Source: CAVQJU01 sp963755195 (lineage in GTDB: Bacteria > Acidobacteriota > Vicinamibacteria > Vicinamibacterales > CAVVIG01). From it: 64,000 bases of DNA. The stretch's first letter is position 1. The number at the start of each line of letters is the position of its first letter. This document shows positions 28,724-36,262 of the stretch, piece after piece. The DNA lies in the NCBI GenBank assembly GCA_963755195.1, contig CAVWIZ010000002.1, positions 434,001 through 498,000 on the forward strand, read 5' to 3'. The notes beneath the pieces are model-generated. The model saw nothing but the letters and a program-made list of their open reading frames with translations. It made no database searches and was not told the origin of the DNA. A program made the position numbers and the translations under genes.

Positions 28724-29410
28724 CTACTCGCCGATCAATCTCAGCACGTCCTCACATCTCTGGAAGCGCGCCCACCAGATCGCGTCGTTCCACGCAGAGT
28801 TGCGCTTCAGACGAAGCTGCGGATCGTGCGCGATGAGCGCGCGCACCGTTTCGACGCGGCAGCCGCCAAACATCGGACGGTCGGGTCCGTGGAGTGTGCC
28901 GGCGGAGACCGCACGAGACAACGCCGTGGCGCCGTTTTCGTCCTCAACGGTCGGGTCGGCTCCGTGGGCGAGCAGCAATGTGAGAATGGCGGGATCCGTG
29001 TCGCCGGCCGCCAGGAACAGCGGCGCCAGGCTTCCCGCGCCCGCGCCCCGTTTCAGGTCGGCGCCGCGATCGAGAAGAAGCCGGACGACGGCAGGCTGCC
29101 GCTGGAGAATCGCGTGTTGCAGCGGCGTTGCGTCCCAGTCGTCTCCCGTGGATCCCGGCAGGTTCACGTCGGCGCCGGCATCGAGGAGGAGGTTGATCGC
29201 GTCGATCGATCCGGACCGCGAGGCCCAGATCAACGCCGTCCACGAGTCGCCACCCTCATCGGCTTTATGGCCGTCGCCGAGCAGTTGGCGAAGGGCGGCG
29301 ACGTCGTTGCGGACGGCGGCCTGGGTCAGCGGAGTTTCGGGACGCTGAGCGCAGGCGCCGGCCGCGAGCAGCGCGGCGCCGAGCCCGAGCAGAAGCATGA
29401 AACGGTGCAT
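28724..29410 (-). CDS. Ankyrin-repeat lipoprotein
   Basis: 228 residues, intact. The signal peptide MHRFMLLLGLGAALLAAGAC ends in a lipobox, so the mature protein is anchored by Cys 20. Four to five ankyrin repeats follow: TPLTQAAVRNDVAALRQLL, TALIWASRSGSIDAINLLLD, TPLQHAILQRQPAVVRLLLD, APLFLAAGDTDPAILTLLLA, plus a divergent last unit. Such periplasmic ankyrin proteins bind other proteins; the partner is not known. A near-consensus promoter lies directly upstream (29428-29456) and the start is preceded by AGAGAGG. Confidence 0.8.
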   Translation of the reverse strand: MHRFMLLLGLGAALLAAGACAQRPETPLTQAAVRNDVAALRQLLGDGHKADEGGDSWTALIWASRSGSIDAINLLLDAGADVNLPGSTGDDWDATPLQHAILQRQPAVVRLLLDRGADLKRGAGAGSLAPLFLAAGDTDPAILTLLLAHGADPTVEDENGATALSRAVSAGTLHGPDRPMFGGCRVETVRALIAHDPQLRLKRNSAWNDAIWWARFQRCEDVLRLIGE

Positions 29411-29427
29411 ATCGACCTCTCTGGAAC

Positions 29428-29456
29428 ATCATATACAAATAACTTTGTATTGTAAA
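29428..29456 (-). promoter_or_regulatory. Sigma70-type promoter of the ankyrin gene
   Basis: On the minus strand TTTACA (29451-29456) and TATGAT (29428-29433) are separated by exactly 17 bp in an AT-rich patch. The transcript would start at about 29421, some 10 nt before the ATG at 29410. Confidence 0.75.
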
Positions 29457-29556
29457 GGTGTCGGCTATTGCGTCCACATTCGAAGGCGCGCATGTACTGA
29501 ATCTTCGTTCTGCTCGAGCTTGACACGGGCGACTGCCTGGCGAGAGCCTGGGTGGG

Positions 29557-30171
29557 ATGAGTATGCGAGCTGTGATCGCTGCGCTCGTGGCAGCGGTTGT
29601 ATTCGGGTGCAGCGGATCGCCGACTCAACCAAGCTGGGACGGCCGCGTGCGCGTGGCCGGAACGGTGCGAGACTTCGCGACGAACGCGGCAGTGAGCGTG
29701 GCAACCGTCGTCTGCAGCAGCGGCGCGGGCGATGTCAGCGCGACGACGGACGTCAGCGGCGCGTAGTCATTGACGGTGCTCGAGGGCATGTATCCTGTGA
29801 CGATCAATGGCGAGTCGATCGCCGACGTGACGCTCAGAGATCCGAATTATCGCGGTGACTTCTTCATTCGTCTCACGGACTGTGTCGGGCGGTATGGAAC
29901 CGTCCTCAACAGCCGAACGCGGCAGCCGGTGTCCGGAGCGGCGTTGTCGCTCAGTGGTGGTTCCAATCCCTATGCGACGACTGACCAGGCGGGGTGGTTT
30001 CAGCAGGGCATGGGCCTGGGTTGCGTGCGGCCGCCGTTGCCGACGGGGCCATGCGGATTCAATACGTACACACTGAAGGTCACCCATCCTGGCTACCAGG
30101 AGAAATTCGTTGAAAGCAGCCGCGGCTCCTGCGGCGTCCGGCGGATCGATGTCGAGCTGGATCCAGGCTGA
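29557..30171 (+). pseudogene. Carboxypeptidase-regulatory-like lipoprotein with one internal amber codon
   Basis: The reading frame from MSMRAVIAALVAAVVFGCSG (lipoprotein signal, Cys at about residue 18) runs through VAGTVRDFATNAAVSVATVV to DVSGA, meets TAG at 29764-29766, and continues in the same frame as SLTVLEGMYPVTINGES and a second domain VGRYGTVLNSRTRQPVSGAA to a TGA at 30169-30171. Both halves look like beta-sandwich carboxypeptidase-regulatory domains, and the stop falls where family members usually have Tyr (GxYSLTV). So the TAG looks like a one-base change of TAC or TAT. No start codon with ribosome site opens the second part. About 204 residues if read through. It precedes the EF-hand-like gene by 9 bp and is probably its operon partner. 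Confidence 0.65.
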
Positions 30172-30180
30172 GCGCGGAGA

Positions 30181-30776
30181 ATGCTGATGAAGCCCATCCA
30201 CACACTGAGCGCTCGCACGGCGGTCCTCCTCGGAGTGACCGCTGTCTTACTCGTGGTGGCCCCACGAGCGGCGCAGCGGACCGCGAACGCGTCAGGCGTG
30301 ACCGAGCCACTGCTCGTGGATAGGAAGGGCGACGGGATCGCGCTCACGTCCGTCGCGGACGGCGTCCAGTTCGACCTGAACGGCGACGGGAAACGTGCGC
30401 AGGTCGCGTGGACCAAGCTCGACTCGGACGATTCGTTTCTCGCCGTCGATCGGAACCGCAACGGCCGCATCGACAATGGACTCGAACTGCTGGGCGGCGT
30501 GTCGCCTGGGCCGAACGGATTCGCCACACTCTACTGGTATGACGGCGTGACAGACCTCGATGCGACAGGCCCAGGGCCGCGTCCTGACGGCATGCTGGAC
30601 GCATCTGACGCCTTCTTTGCGAAGCTGATCCTATGGACGGACACGAATCACAATGGCATTTCTGAAGAAGACGAGCTCGAATCGGCGAGGCACGCGGGGT
30701 TCGTCGGTTTTGCCACCGGCTACAGGGCATTAACGACCACGACGAGTTCGGGAATATCTTCACGTTCAAAGGGTAG
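30181..30776 (+). pseudogene. Secreted EF-hand / dockerin-like protein cut at the IS insertion
   Basis: The protein starts MLMKPIHTLSARTAVLLGVT with a signal segment. Calcium-loop-like repeats follow: DLNGDGKRAQVAW, DRNRNGRIDNGLELLG and DTNHNGISEEDELES. These are typical of large secreted calcium-binding proteins. Near 30728 one base is out of frame; the alternative frame gives INDHDEFGNIFTFKG and a TAG at 30774-30776, exactly where the IS21-like element begins. In intact relatives the sequence would run on past FTFKG, so the gene is probably truncated by the insertion. I could not identify the missing C-terminal part on the far side of the element. Confidence 0.6.
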
Positions 30777-30795
30777 GGACCCCTGTTCGGACGAC

Positions 30796-30884
30796 TTTTT
30801 CAAAACCATTCCCCCCTCTGGACCTGAGGTTTTTCAAAACCATTCCCCCCTGGCGGGGCCGGGTTTTTCAAAACCTTTCCCCCC
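30796..30884 (+). repeat. Three left-end transposase-binding repeats, 34-bp period
   Basis: TTTTTCAAAACCATTCCCCCC at 30796-30816 and 30830-30850, and a copy with one change (CTTTCCCCCC) at 30864-30884. The start-to-start distance is exactly 34 bp each time. An inverted copy is at 33484-33503 on the right end. IS21 elements are known for multiple terminal repeats bound by IstA. Confidence 0.85.
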
Positions 30885-30944
30885 TCGCCTGACCGCGCGA
30901 CGCACCGTCTCCGTCCTGGGCCACCGCCCAGGCCAGGAGGCGGG

Positions 30945-32519
30945 ATGTATCGCGAGGTCACGATGGTCGAAGTCAAGGAAGTGCTGCGCCTGTGGCGCGC
31001 GGGCCTGCCGCGGAAACGGCTGGCCGCGCAGCTCGGGCTCGATCCGAAGACGGTGCGGCGGTATCTGGGCGCCGCCACCGCGGCGGGCGTCCGGGCCGAC
31101 GGGCACGACGGTCACCGACGACGAGGTCCGCGAGACGCTGCTCGCGCTGCAGCCGTGGGCGGCCGCCCGCGCGGCGACGGCTGGGCGCAGTGTGCCGCGC
31201 AGCGCCCGGCGATTGAACGCTGGCTCGCCGACGGGCTCCGGCTGACGAAGATTCGGAAGCTGCTCGCGCGGCAGGGCGTCGCGATCACGTACGCGACGCT
31301 CTATCGCTTCGCGGTGCTGCGAGCTGCAGTTTGGCCAGACCGCGACCACGATCCCGGTGCTCGATGGCCCGCCCGGCCAGGAGCTGCAGCTCGACACGGG
31401 CTGGGTCGGCTGGCTCACGCTGCCGGCCGGGACGCGGCGCCGGTTTCGCGCGTGGATCTTCACGGCGGTCCGCTCGCGGCATCGCTTCGTGTATCCGACC
31501 TTCGAGGAGACGACCGCGCGGGCGATCGAGGCGTGCGAAGCGGCGTGGGCCTTCTTCGGCGGCGTCTTCGCGGTCATCATTCCCGATAACACGAAAGCGA
31601 TCATCGTCGGGCGCGGACCCGCTCACGCCGCGGATCACGCCGGCGTTTCTCGAGTATGCGCAGGCGCGGCACTTCCACATCGATCCGGCGCGCGTGCGCG
31701 CCCCTCGGGACAAGGGGCGCGTCGAGCGGGCCGTGCCCGGCGTCCGCGACGACTGCTTCGCCGGCGAAGTGCTCTTCACGCTCGACGACGCGCACGTGCG
31801 CGCCCGGACCTGGTGTCTCGACGAGTACGGCCTGCGGCGCCACAGTCGCACGCAGCGGCGCCCGCTCGAGCACTTTCGCGCCGAGGAGCTGCCGGCGCTG
31901 CCAGCCCGCGCCGACCACGCCGTACGACATCCCCACCTGGAGCACGCCCAAGGTCGCGCGCGATCAGCTCGCGTCGGTGGCCAAGGCGACCTACTCGCTG
32001 CCGCATCCGTATGTCGGGCAGGTCCTCACGGCGCGCGCGGACACGCAGACCGTCCGCTTCTATCTCCGCGGCCTCGTGATCAAGATGCACGCGCGCCAGC
32101 CGCCGGGCGGGCAGTCGATCGATCCGCAGCGACTATCCCGTCGAACGGAGCGTCTACGCGCTGCGCAACGTCACGGCGTTGCAGCAGCAGGCCGACCAGG
32201 CCGGGCCCGTGATCGGGCGCTTCGCGGCGGCGCTCCTCGACAGCCCGTTGCCGTGGACGCGCATGCGCCGCGTCTACGCGCTGCTCAGCCTCGTCCGGCG
32301 GTACGGCCCGACGCGCGTGACCGACGGTCTGCACGGTCGCGCTCGACGCCGACATGCTCGACGTCCATCGCCTGCGCCGCATGCTCGAGCACGGGCTCAC
32401 CACGCCGCCGCCCGCGACGCCGCGCGCGGGCGCTGCCCCGCGCGCGCTATCTCCGCCCCGCGCACCAATACGCGCTGCCGCTTCGAGCCGCGCCCCCTGA
32501 AGGAGAGGAGTCCCAATGA
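30945..32519 (+). CDS. istA: IS21 transposase IstA (several frameshifts)
   Basis: Restored length is about 520 residues. The N-terminus has a helix-turn-helix for end binding: VKEVLRLWRAGLPRKRLAAQ followed by LGLDPKTVRRYLG. The DDE catalytic core is readable across frames: Asp in QLDTGWVGWLTLP, Asp in FAVIIPDNTKAII, Glu in APRDKGRVERAVPGVRDDCF. The C-terminal part ends EGEESQ with a TGA at 32517-32519 that overlaps the istB ATG. Frame changes occur near 31105, 31340, 31615, 31930, 32130 and 32340. Cut-and-paste/replicative integration activity needs both IstA and IstB; whether this copy is functional depends on whether the shifts are real. Confidence 0.8.
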
Positions 32520-33296
32520 CCACCGACGGCATCAGTCCCGATCTGAAGACCGTGCTGCGCCGGCTCAAGCTGTCGCGCGTGCTCGACACCTTGCCCGAGC
32601 GCCTCACGCTCGCGCGCCAGCAGAAGATGCCCCCGCACGATCTCCTGCTGCTCATCCTGAGCGACGAAGTCGCCCGGCGCGACAGCCTGGGCGTGACGCT
32701 CCGCGTGCAGAAGGCGCGCTTGGACCCCACCATGGTCCTGGAGGCGTGGGACGCCACCGCGAAGGTCACGCTCGATCGCACGCTCCTCAACGAGCTCGCG
32801 TCGCTGCGCTTCCTCGACGCCCACGCGCACGTCGCCATCGTCGGGCCCGTCGGCGTCGGCAAGACCTTTCTCGCGCACGCGCTCGGCCACATCGCGTGCC
32901 GCCGCGGCGCGAGCGGTCCTCGCCGTCCGCACCGACGCGATGCTCAAGACGCTGAAGCACGCGCGCCTCGACCACACCTACGACGCCGAACTCCGGAAGC
33001 TCGTCGCCGTCGACCTGCTCATCCTCGACGACTTTGCGATCGATGTCCTCGACCCGACCGAGAGTCGCGACCTCTACGACCTGCTGCTCGAGCGCTATCG
33101 CACCGGCTCCGATCGTCGTCACCTCGAACCGCGGCCCAGACGAATGGCTCGCCACCTTCGCGGATCCCGTGCGCGCGCAGAGCGCCATCGACCGCTTCAC
33201 CAGCAACGCCTACGACCTCGTCATCGACGGCGAATCGTATCGGCCACGCCTGAAGCCCAAGCTCCCGAGGGACGCGCAAGGAGCGCGGGCCGATGA
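32516..33296 (+). CDS. istB: IS21 helper ATPase IstB (frameshifts)
   Basis: About 255 residues after restoration. The ATG overlaps the istA stop. The N-terminal helical region (LKTVLRRLKLSRVLDTLPER) is followed by AAA+ motifs: Walker A GPVGVGKTFLAHALGH and Walker B DLLILDDFAIDVL, then VTSNRGPDEWLATFADP with sensor residues. IstB assembles on DNA and directs the transposase to targets. Frame changes lie near 32915 and 33115, and the exact end near 33296 is uncertain because two frames close at different places. Confidence 0.75.
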
Positions 33297-33633
33297 TCGG
33301 GGCACGCCTCTCGGGGGGGCGCTCGGCGGCAGCCACCGGCCCACGCCGGTGTCGTCTCCACCGCCGCCGAGCGCCTGCAGGGCTCTTCGACGACCGCCGG
33401 ATCAGCGAAAGGATGTGAACCGAGTAGACTGCGCCGACGCTGTGTAGACCGCTACGCGTGCTCAGACGCGGGTGGACAAGTCAGGGGGAAAGGTTTTGAA
33501 AACCCAGGGTCCCTTCCTGCTGAAAACCGACAGGCTACTCAAGGCTGCGCACACCAAGAGACGTCGAGGTGCTCCGAGACGTGAAGGCCGTCCGACTGGC
33601 GTCGAAACGTTGAATCGCGTGTGTTCTCTCTGC
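33297..33633. other. Right end of the IS and flanking non-coding DNA
   Basis: About 335 bp. It contains the inverted terminal repeat copy at 33484-33503 and the outer inverted repeat to 33514. Beyond it, 33515-33633 shows no gene I can support; it may hold the displaced 3' part of the interrupted gene or merely spacer before the GNAT stop. Confidence 0.5.
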
Positions 33634-34491
33634 TCAGCAATCGCGTTGAAAGCTCCGATACCAATAGCCGAAGCGGCCGACTTCGCTGAATCCACGCCGT
33701 TCGTACAGACGCTGCCCTTCGGTGGTGGCAAGCAAGACCATGGTTTTCGCTCCGCTTCTGACCGCATCGCGGCAGCCGTGCTCAATCAACGCCGACCCGA
33801 TTCCGCGGCCCTCGTGCTTGTCGAGCACCGATAGACCATGGATTCCCGCGCTCCGCGATCCGATGAACACCTCCATCGCGCCGACCGGCTTGCCCTTCAG
33901 CCACGCCACGAACGCGCGCGCGCGGCCGGAACGATCCGCCACCTGGGCCCGCAACCGCTCAAAGGCCTGTTTGCGAAGCGGCGTGGTCATCGGGCCGATT
34001 GCCGGGTGTGGAGTCGTGTCGAATTCCGCCACATCGACCACGCGACGGATCTCCAGACCGGCCGGAACGGCGCGGCGCGGAGAGGCGTCGGCGAGCGTTC
34101 GGAGCATGGCTGGAAAGTACTTCTGACAGCGCAGCCGGCGAGCTCGCAGCAGCTCCGGCAGATTTCCTGGCGTTGCGGCCGAAGAAATCCACAAGGCCAT
34201 CCCCCGGCCATGCCGTTGGTAACGAGCGAGAAGGGTGTCGAGCCGGCGTTCCGCTGAGGACGCCGAGAACCGGACCATGATTCCGGCGTTGCGCCATGCC
34301 TGACCGGAGTGAACGACCCAGGTAATATCCCGGTCGCGATGGACTTCGGCACCCGGCACTGCGCCTTCAGCGACGAACCACTCGGCGTGGTGCCGTTCGA
34401 CGAGCAGTGCCTGTTCGAGATTCGCCGCGCCAGCGTCAGGGCATGGTCGAGGTGCGCAGCGCATCGCTCTTCGCCTTCTATCCCGAAACAT
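33634..34491 (-). CDS. GNAT-family acetyltransferase
   Basis: About 285 residues, a two-part protein. The C-terminal GNAT domain is clear: FVAWLKGKPVGAMEVFIGSR, then GLSVLDKHEGRGIGSALIEH with the acetyl-CoA pyrophosphate loop RGIGSA, and LLATTEGQRLYERRGFSEVG. The N-terminal half (LVERHHAEWFVAEGAV, QKYFPAMLRTLADASPR) resembles the divergent first domain of double-GNAT proteins. The first 25 codons have odd Arg-rich composition; the neighbouring frame from an ATG at 34496 reads MLCFGIEGEERCAAHLDHAL, so a frameshift near 34430 may hide the true start. Substrate unknown. Confidence 0.75.
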   Translation of the reverse strand: MFRDRRRRAMRCAPRPCPDAGAANLEQALLVERHHAEWFVAEGAVPGAEVHRDRDITWVVHSGQAWRNAGIMVRFSASSAERRLDTLLARYQRHGRGMALWISSAATPGNLPELLRARRLRCQKYFPAMLRTLADASPRRAVPAGLEIRRVVDVAEFDTTPHPAIGPMTTPLRKQAFERLRAQVADRSGRARAFVAWLKGKPVGAMEVFIGSRSAGIHGLSVLDKHEGRGIGSALIEHGCRDAVRSGAKTMVLLATTEGQRLYERRGFSEVGRFGYWYRSFQRDC

Positions 34492-34526
34492 AGCACGCGC
34501 GCCCCGTTCGTGAAGGATGATGGCTC

Positions 34527-34831
34527 ATGGCGACTGAGTCCGACATCCGCGAGGCGCTGCGGTATGTCCTCGATCCGGAGATCGGCGTCAATATCGTCGA
34601 TCTCGGGCTGGTGTACCGAATCGCGGTCGAGGAGACGCGCGCGCGCGTCGTGATGACGTGTCGAGCCCGGCGTGTCCGCTGGCAGACTACCTCAAGGTCG
34701 TGATGAGGTCCGCCATCCACGAACATGTGGCCGACGTGACGGACGTCGAGATCGTGGTCGAGTGGGAACCGCCGTGGAACCCCGGGATGATGTCCGTCGA
34801 AGCCATGCGGCAGCTCGACGGGGGGCGCTGA
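34527..34831 (+). CDS. DUF59 / MIP18-type metal-sulfur cluster assembly factor (one frameshift)
   Basis: About 101 residues. ATG at 34527 with AAGGA upstream. MATESDIREALRYVLDPEIG, then NIVDLGLVYRIAVEE, and after a one-base shift near 34660 SPACPLADYLKVVMRSA, ending MRQLDGGR-stop. The DPEIGVNIVDLGLVY and T-S-P-x-C-P-L motifs define the family, whose Cys is thought to participate in Fe-S cluster delivery. The stop overlaps the ATG of the next membrane gene (TGATG), so the two are translationally coupled. In this setting it may supply or repair metal centres damaged by nitric oxide; that is inference. Confidence 0.85.
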
Positions 34832-35916
34832 TGGTGCTGGCGGTGCGCCGGGTGCCGTTGCTGGTTGTCGGCCTGCTGTCCATGGCCTGCGGTGTGTGGC
34901 TTGGGCTGATCCGGCTTGGATGGAATCTACCGCTTCCGTGGCCGGACCAGTTGATTGCGCACGGTCCACTGATGGTCTGCGGTTTCCTCGGCACGCTCAT
35001 CAGCCTGGAGCGCGCCATCGCCCTCGGCGCGCGATGGGGCTACGCGGCGCCGATCCTGGTCGCGGCCGGCGCCCTGGCACTGGGTCTTGGTCGCGTTGGG
35101 GCGTTCGGGCCGTTCCTGATCACGGCCGGTAGCGTCGTGATGGTTGCGATCTTCGTCGCCGTGTGGAGACGGCAGCCGTCGCTCTTCGTGGCCACGATGA
35201 CCATTGGCGCGCTGGCCTGGACGTGGGGTAACGCCCAATGGCTGGCCGGGGCCCCCATCTTTCGCGTCGTCTTCTGGTGGCTGACGTTCCTGGTGTTGAC
35301 GATCGCGGGCGAGCGGTTGGAACTGAGTCGCGTCTTGAGGCCGGCGCGCGCCGTTCGCGTGGCGTTCGTCGTGGCCATCGTGACGTGCTTGGCGGGCATG
35401 GCCGCGACGAAGTGGTGGCCGGAGCCCGGCGTGCGCGTGCTCGGCGCCGGGCTGGTGGCGCTGACGTGTTGGCTGGCGCGGTACGACGTCGCGCGGCGAA
35501 CGGTTCGCCAGCGCGGGCTCACGCGCTTCATGGCGGTGAGCCTCCTGGGTGGATACGTCTGGCTGGGCACCGGCGGCGTGATCGCGATTGTCACCGGCGT
35601 CGCCATGCCAGGCGTGGTTTACGACGCGCTGCTGCACGCCGTCTTCGTCGGGTTCGTGCTGTCGATGGTGTTTGCGCACGCGCCGCTCATTTTTTCCGAG
35701 GTCCTTGGCTTCCCGCTGACGTACCGCCCATCGTTCTATCTGCACGTGGGGGTGCTGCACCTGTCGCTGGTCGTGCGTGTGGCCGGGGATCTGGTCGATG
35801 TTCTCGGGCGCTGGCGAAGCTGGGGCGGCCTGCTCAACGCCGTCGCCCTTCTGCTGTTCATGATCAACACGGGCCGTTCGATGGCCGCGGGAGGCACGCG
35901 TGGCGAATCCATCTGA
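34831..35916 (+). CDS. His-rich polytopic membrane protein of the NO locus (distant NnrS-like)
   Basis: 361 residues with about eleven membrane helices and no frameshift. Conserved-looking histidines sit in or beside helices: LIAHGPLMVCGFLGTLISLE near residue 45, LLHAVFVGFVLSMVFAHAPL near 270-290, and FYLHVGVLHLSLVVRV near 310. The His placement resembles haem/copper membrane proteins such as NnrS, which protect against nitrosative stress, but the sequence similarity is weak and I call it only by analogy. It is coupled to the DUF59 gene upstream and overlaps the cupin downstream by 17 bp; a quinol NO reductase follows convergently. Confidence 0.6.
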   Translation: MVLAVRRVPLLVVGLLSMACGVWLGLIRLGWNLPLPWPDQLIAHGPLMVCGFLGTLISLERAIALGARWGYAAPILVAAGALALGLGRVGAFGPFLITAGSVVMVAIFVAVWRRQPSLFVATMTIGALAWTWGNAQWLAGAPIFRVVFWWLTFLVLTIAGERLELSRVLRPARAVRVAFVVAIVTCLAGMAATKWWPEPGVRVLGAGLVALTCWLARYDVARRTVRQRGLTRFMAVSLLGGYVWLGTGGVIAIVTGVAMPGVVYDALLHAVFVGFVLSMVFAHAPLIFSEVLGFPLTYRPSFYLHVGVLHLSLVVRVAGDLVDVLGRWRSWGGLLNAVALLLFMINTGRSMAAGGTRGESI

Positions 35917-36235
35917 GATCACGGGCGGAAACCCAATCACCCCGGTGACCCTGGTTGCCTATCAGGACGGCGCGGTGGTCAGTCGCATCCTGCTCAAGCG
36001 CGGCGGCGGCACGGTGACGCTGTTCGCGTTCGACGAAGGCCAGTCGCTGAGCGAGCACACGGCGCCGTTCGACGCCATCGCGCACGTACTGGAAGGAGAG
36101 GCGCTCATCACCATTGCGGGGACGCCGGCCACGGTGCGCGCGGACGAGATGGTGCTGATGCCGGCGAATAGCCCGCACGCCGTCGCGGCCGTCACGCGGT
36201 TCAAGATGCTGCTGACCATGCTCCGATCGACCTGA
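35900..36235 (+). CDS. Small cupin protein
   Basis: 111 residues, GTG start at 35900 inside the previous gene. A single cupin beta-barrel: LFAFDEGQSLSEHTAPFDAI followed by HVLEGEALITIAGTP and LMPANSPHAVAAV. The metal-site pattern is H-x(n)-H-x(3)-E and a later His, as in two-histidine cupins. The third gene of the DUF59/membrane-protein operon. Homologues beside nitric-oxide reductase genes are common in environmental bacteria, and a role in NO sensing or detoxification is plausible but unproven. Confidence 0.75.
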   Translation: MANPSEITGGNPITPVTLVAYQDGAVVSRILLKRGGGTVTLFAFDEGQSLSEHTAPFDAIAHVLEGEALITIAGTPATVRADEMVLMPANSPHAVAAVTRFKMLLTMLRST

Positions 36236-36262
36236 CGCGGGCGCGGCCGCACGACGCGCGGC

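Larger units (their letters stand above)
30775..33514 (+). mobile_element. IS21-family insertion sequence
   Basis: About 2.74 kb, carrying istA and istB in the standard order with overlapping ATGA. The ends share AGGGACCC (30775-30782) and GGGTCCCT (33507-33514) as inverted repeats. Inside are the transposase-binding repeats: three copies of TTTTTCAAAACCWTTCCCCCC on the left and one inverted copy on the right. I find no clear target-site duplication. Both genes contain frameshifts, so the copy is either inactive or poorly assembled. Confidence 0.85.
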
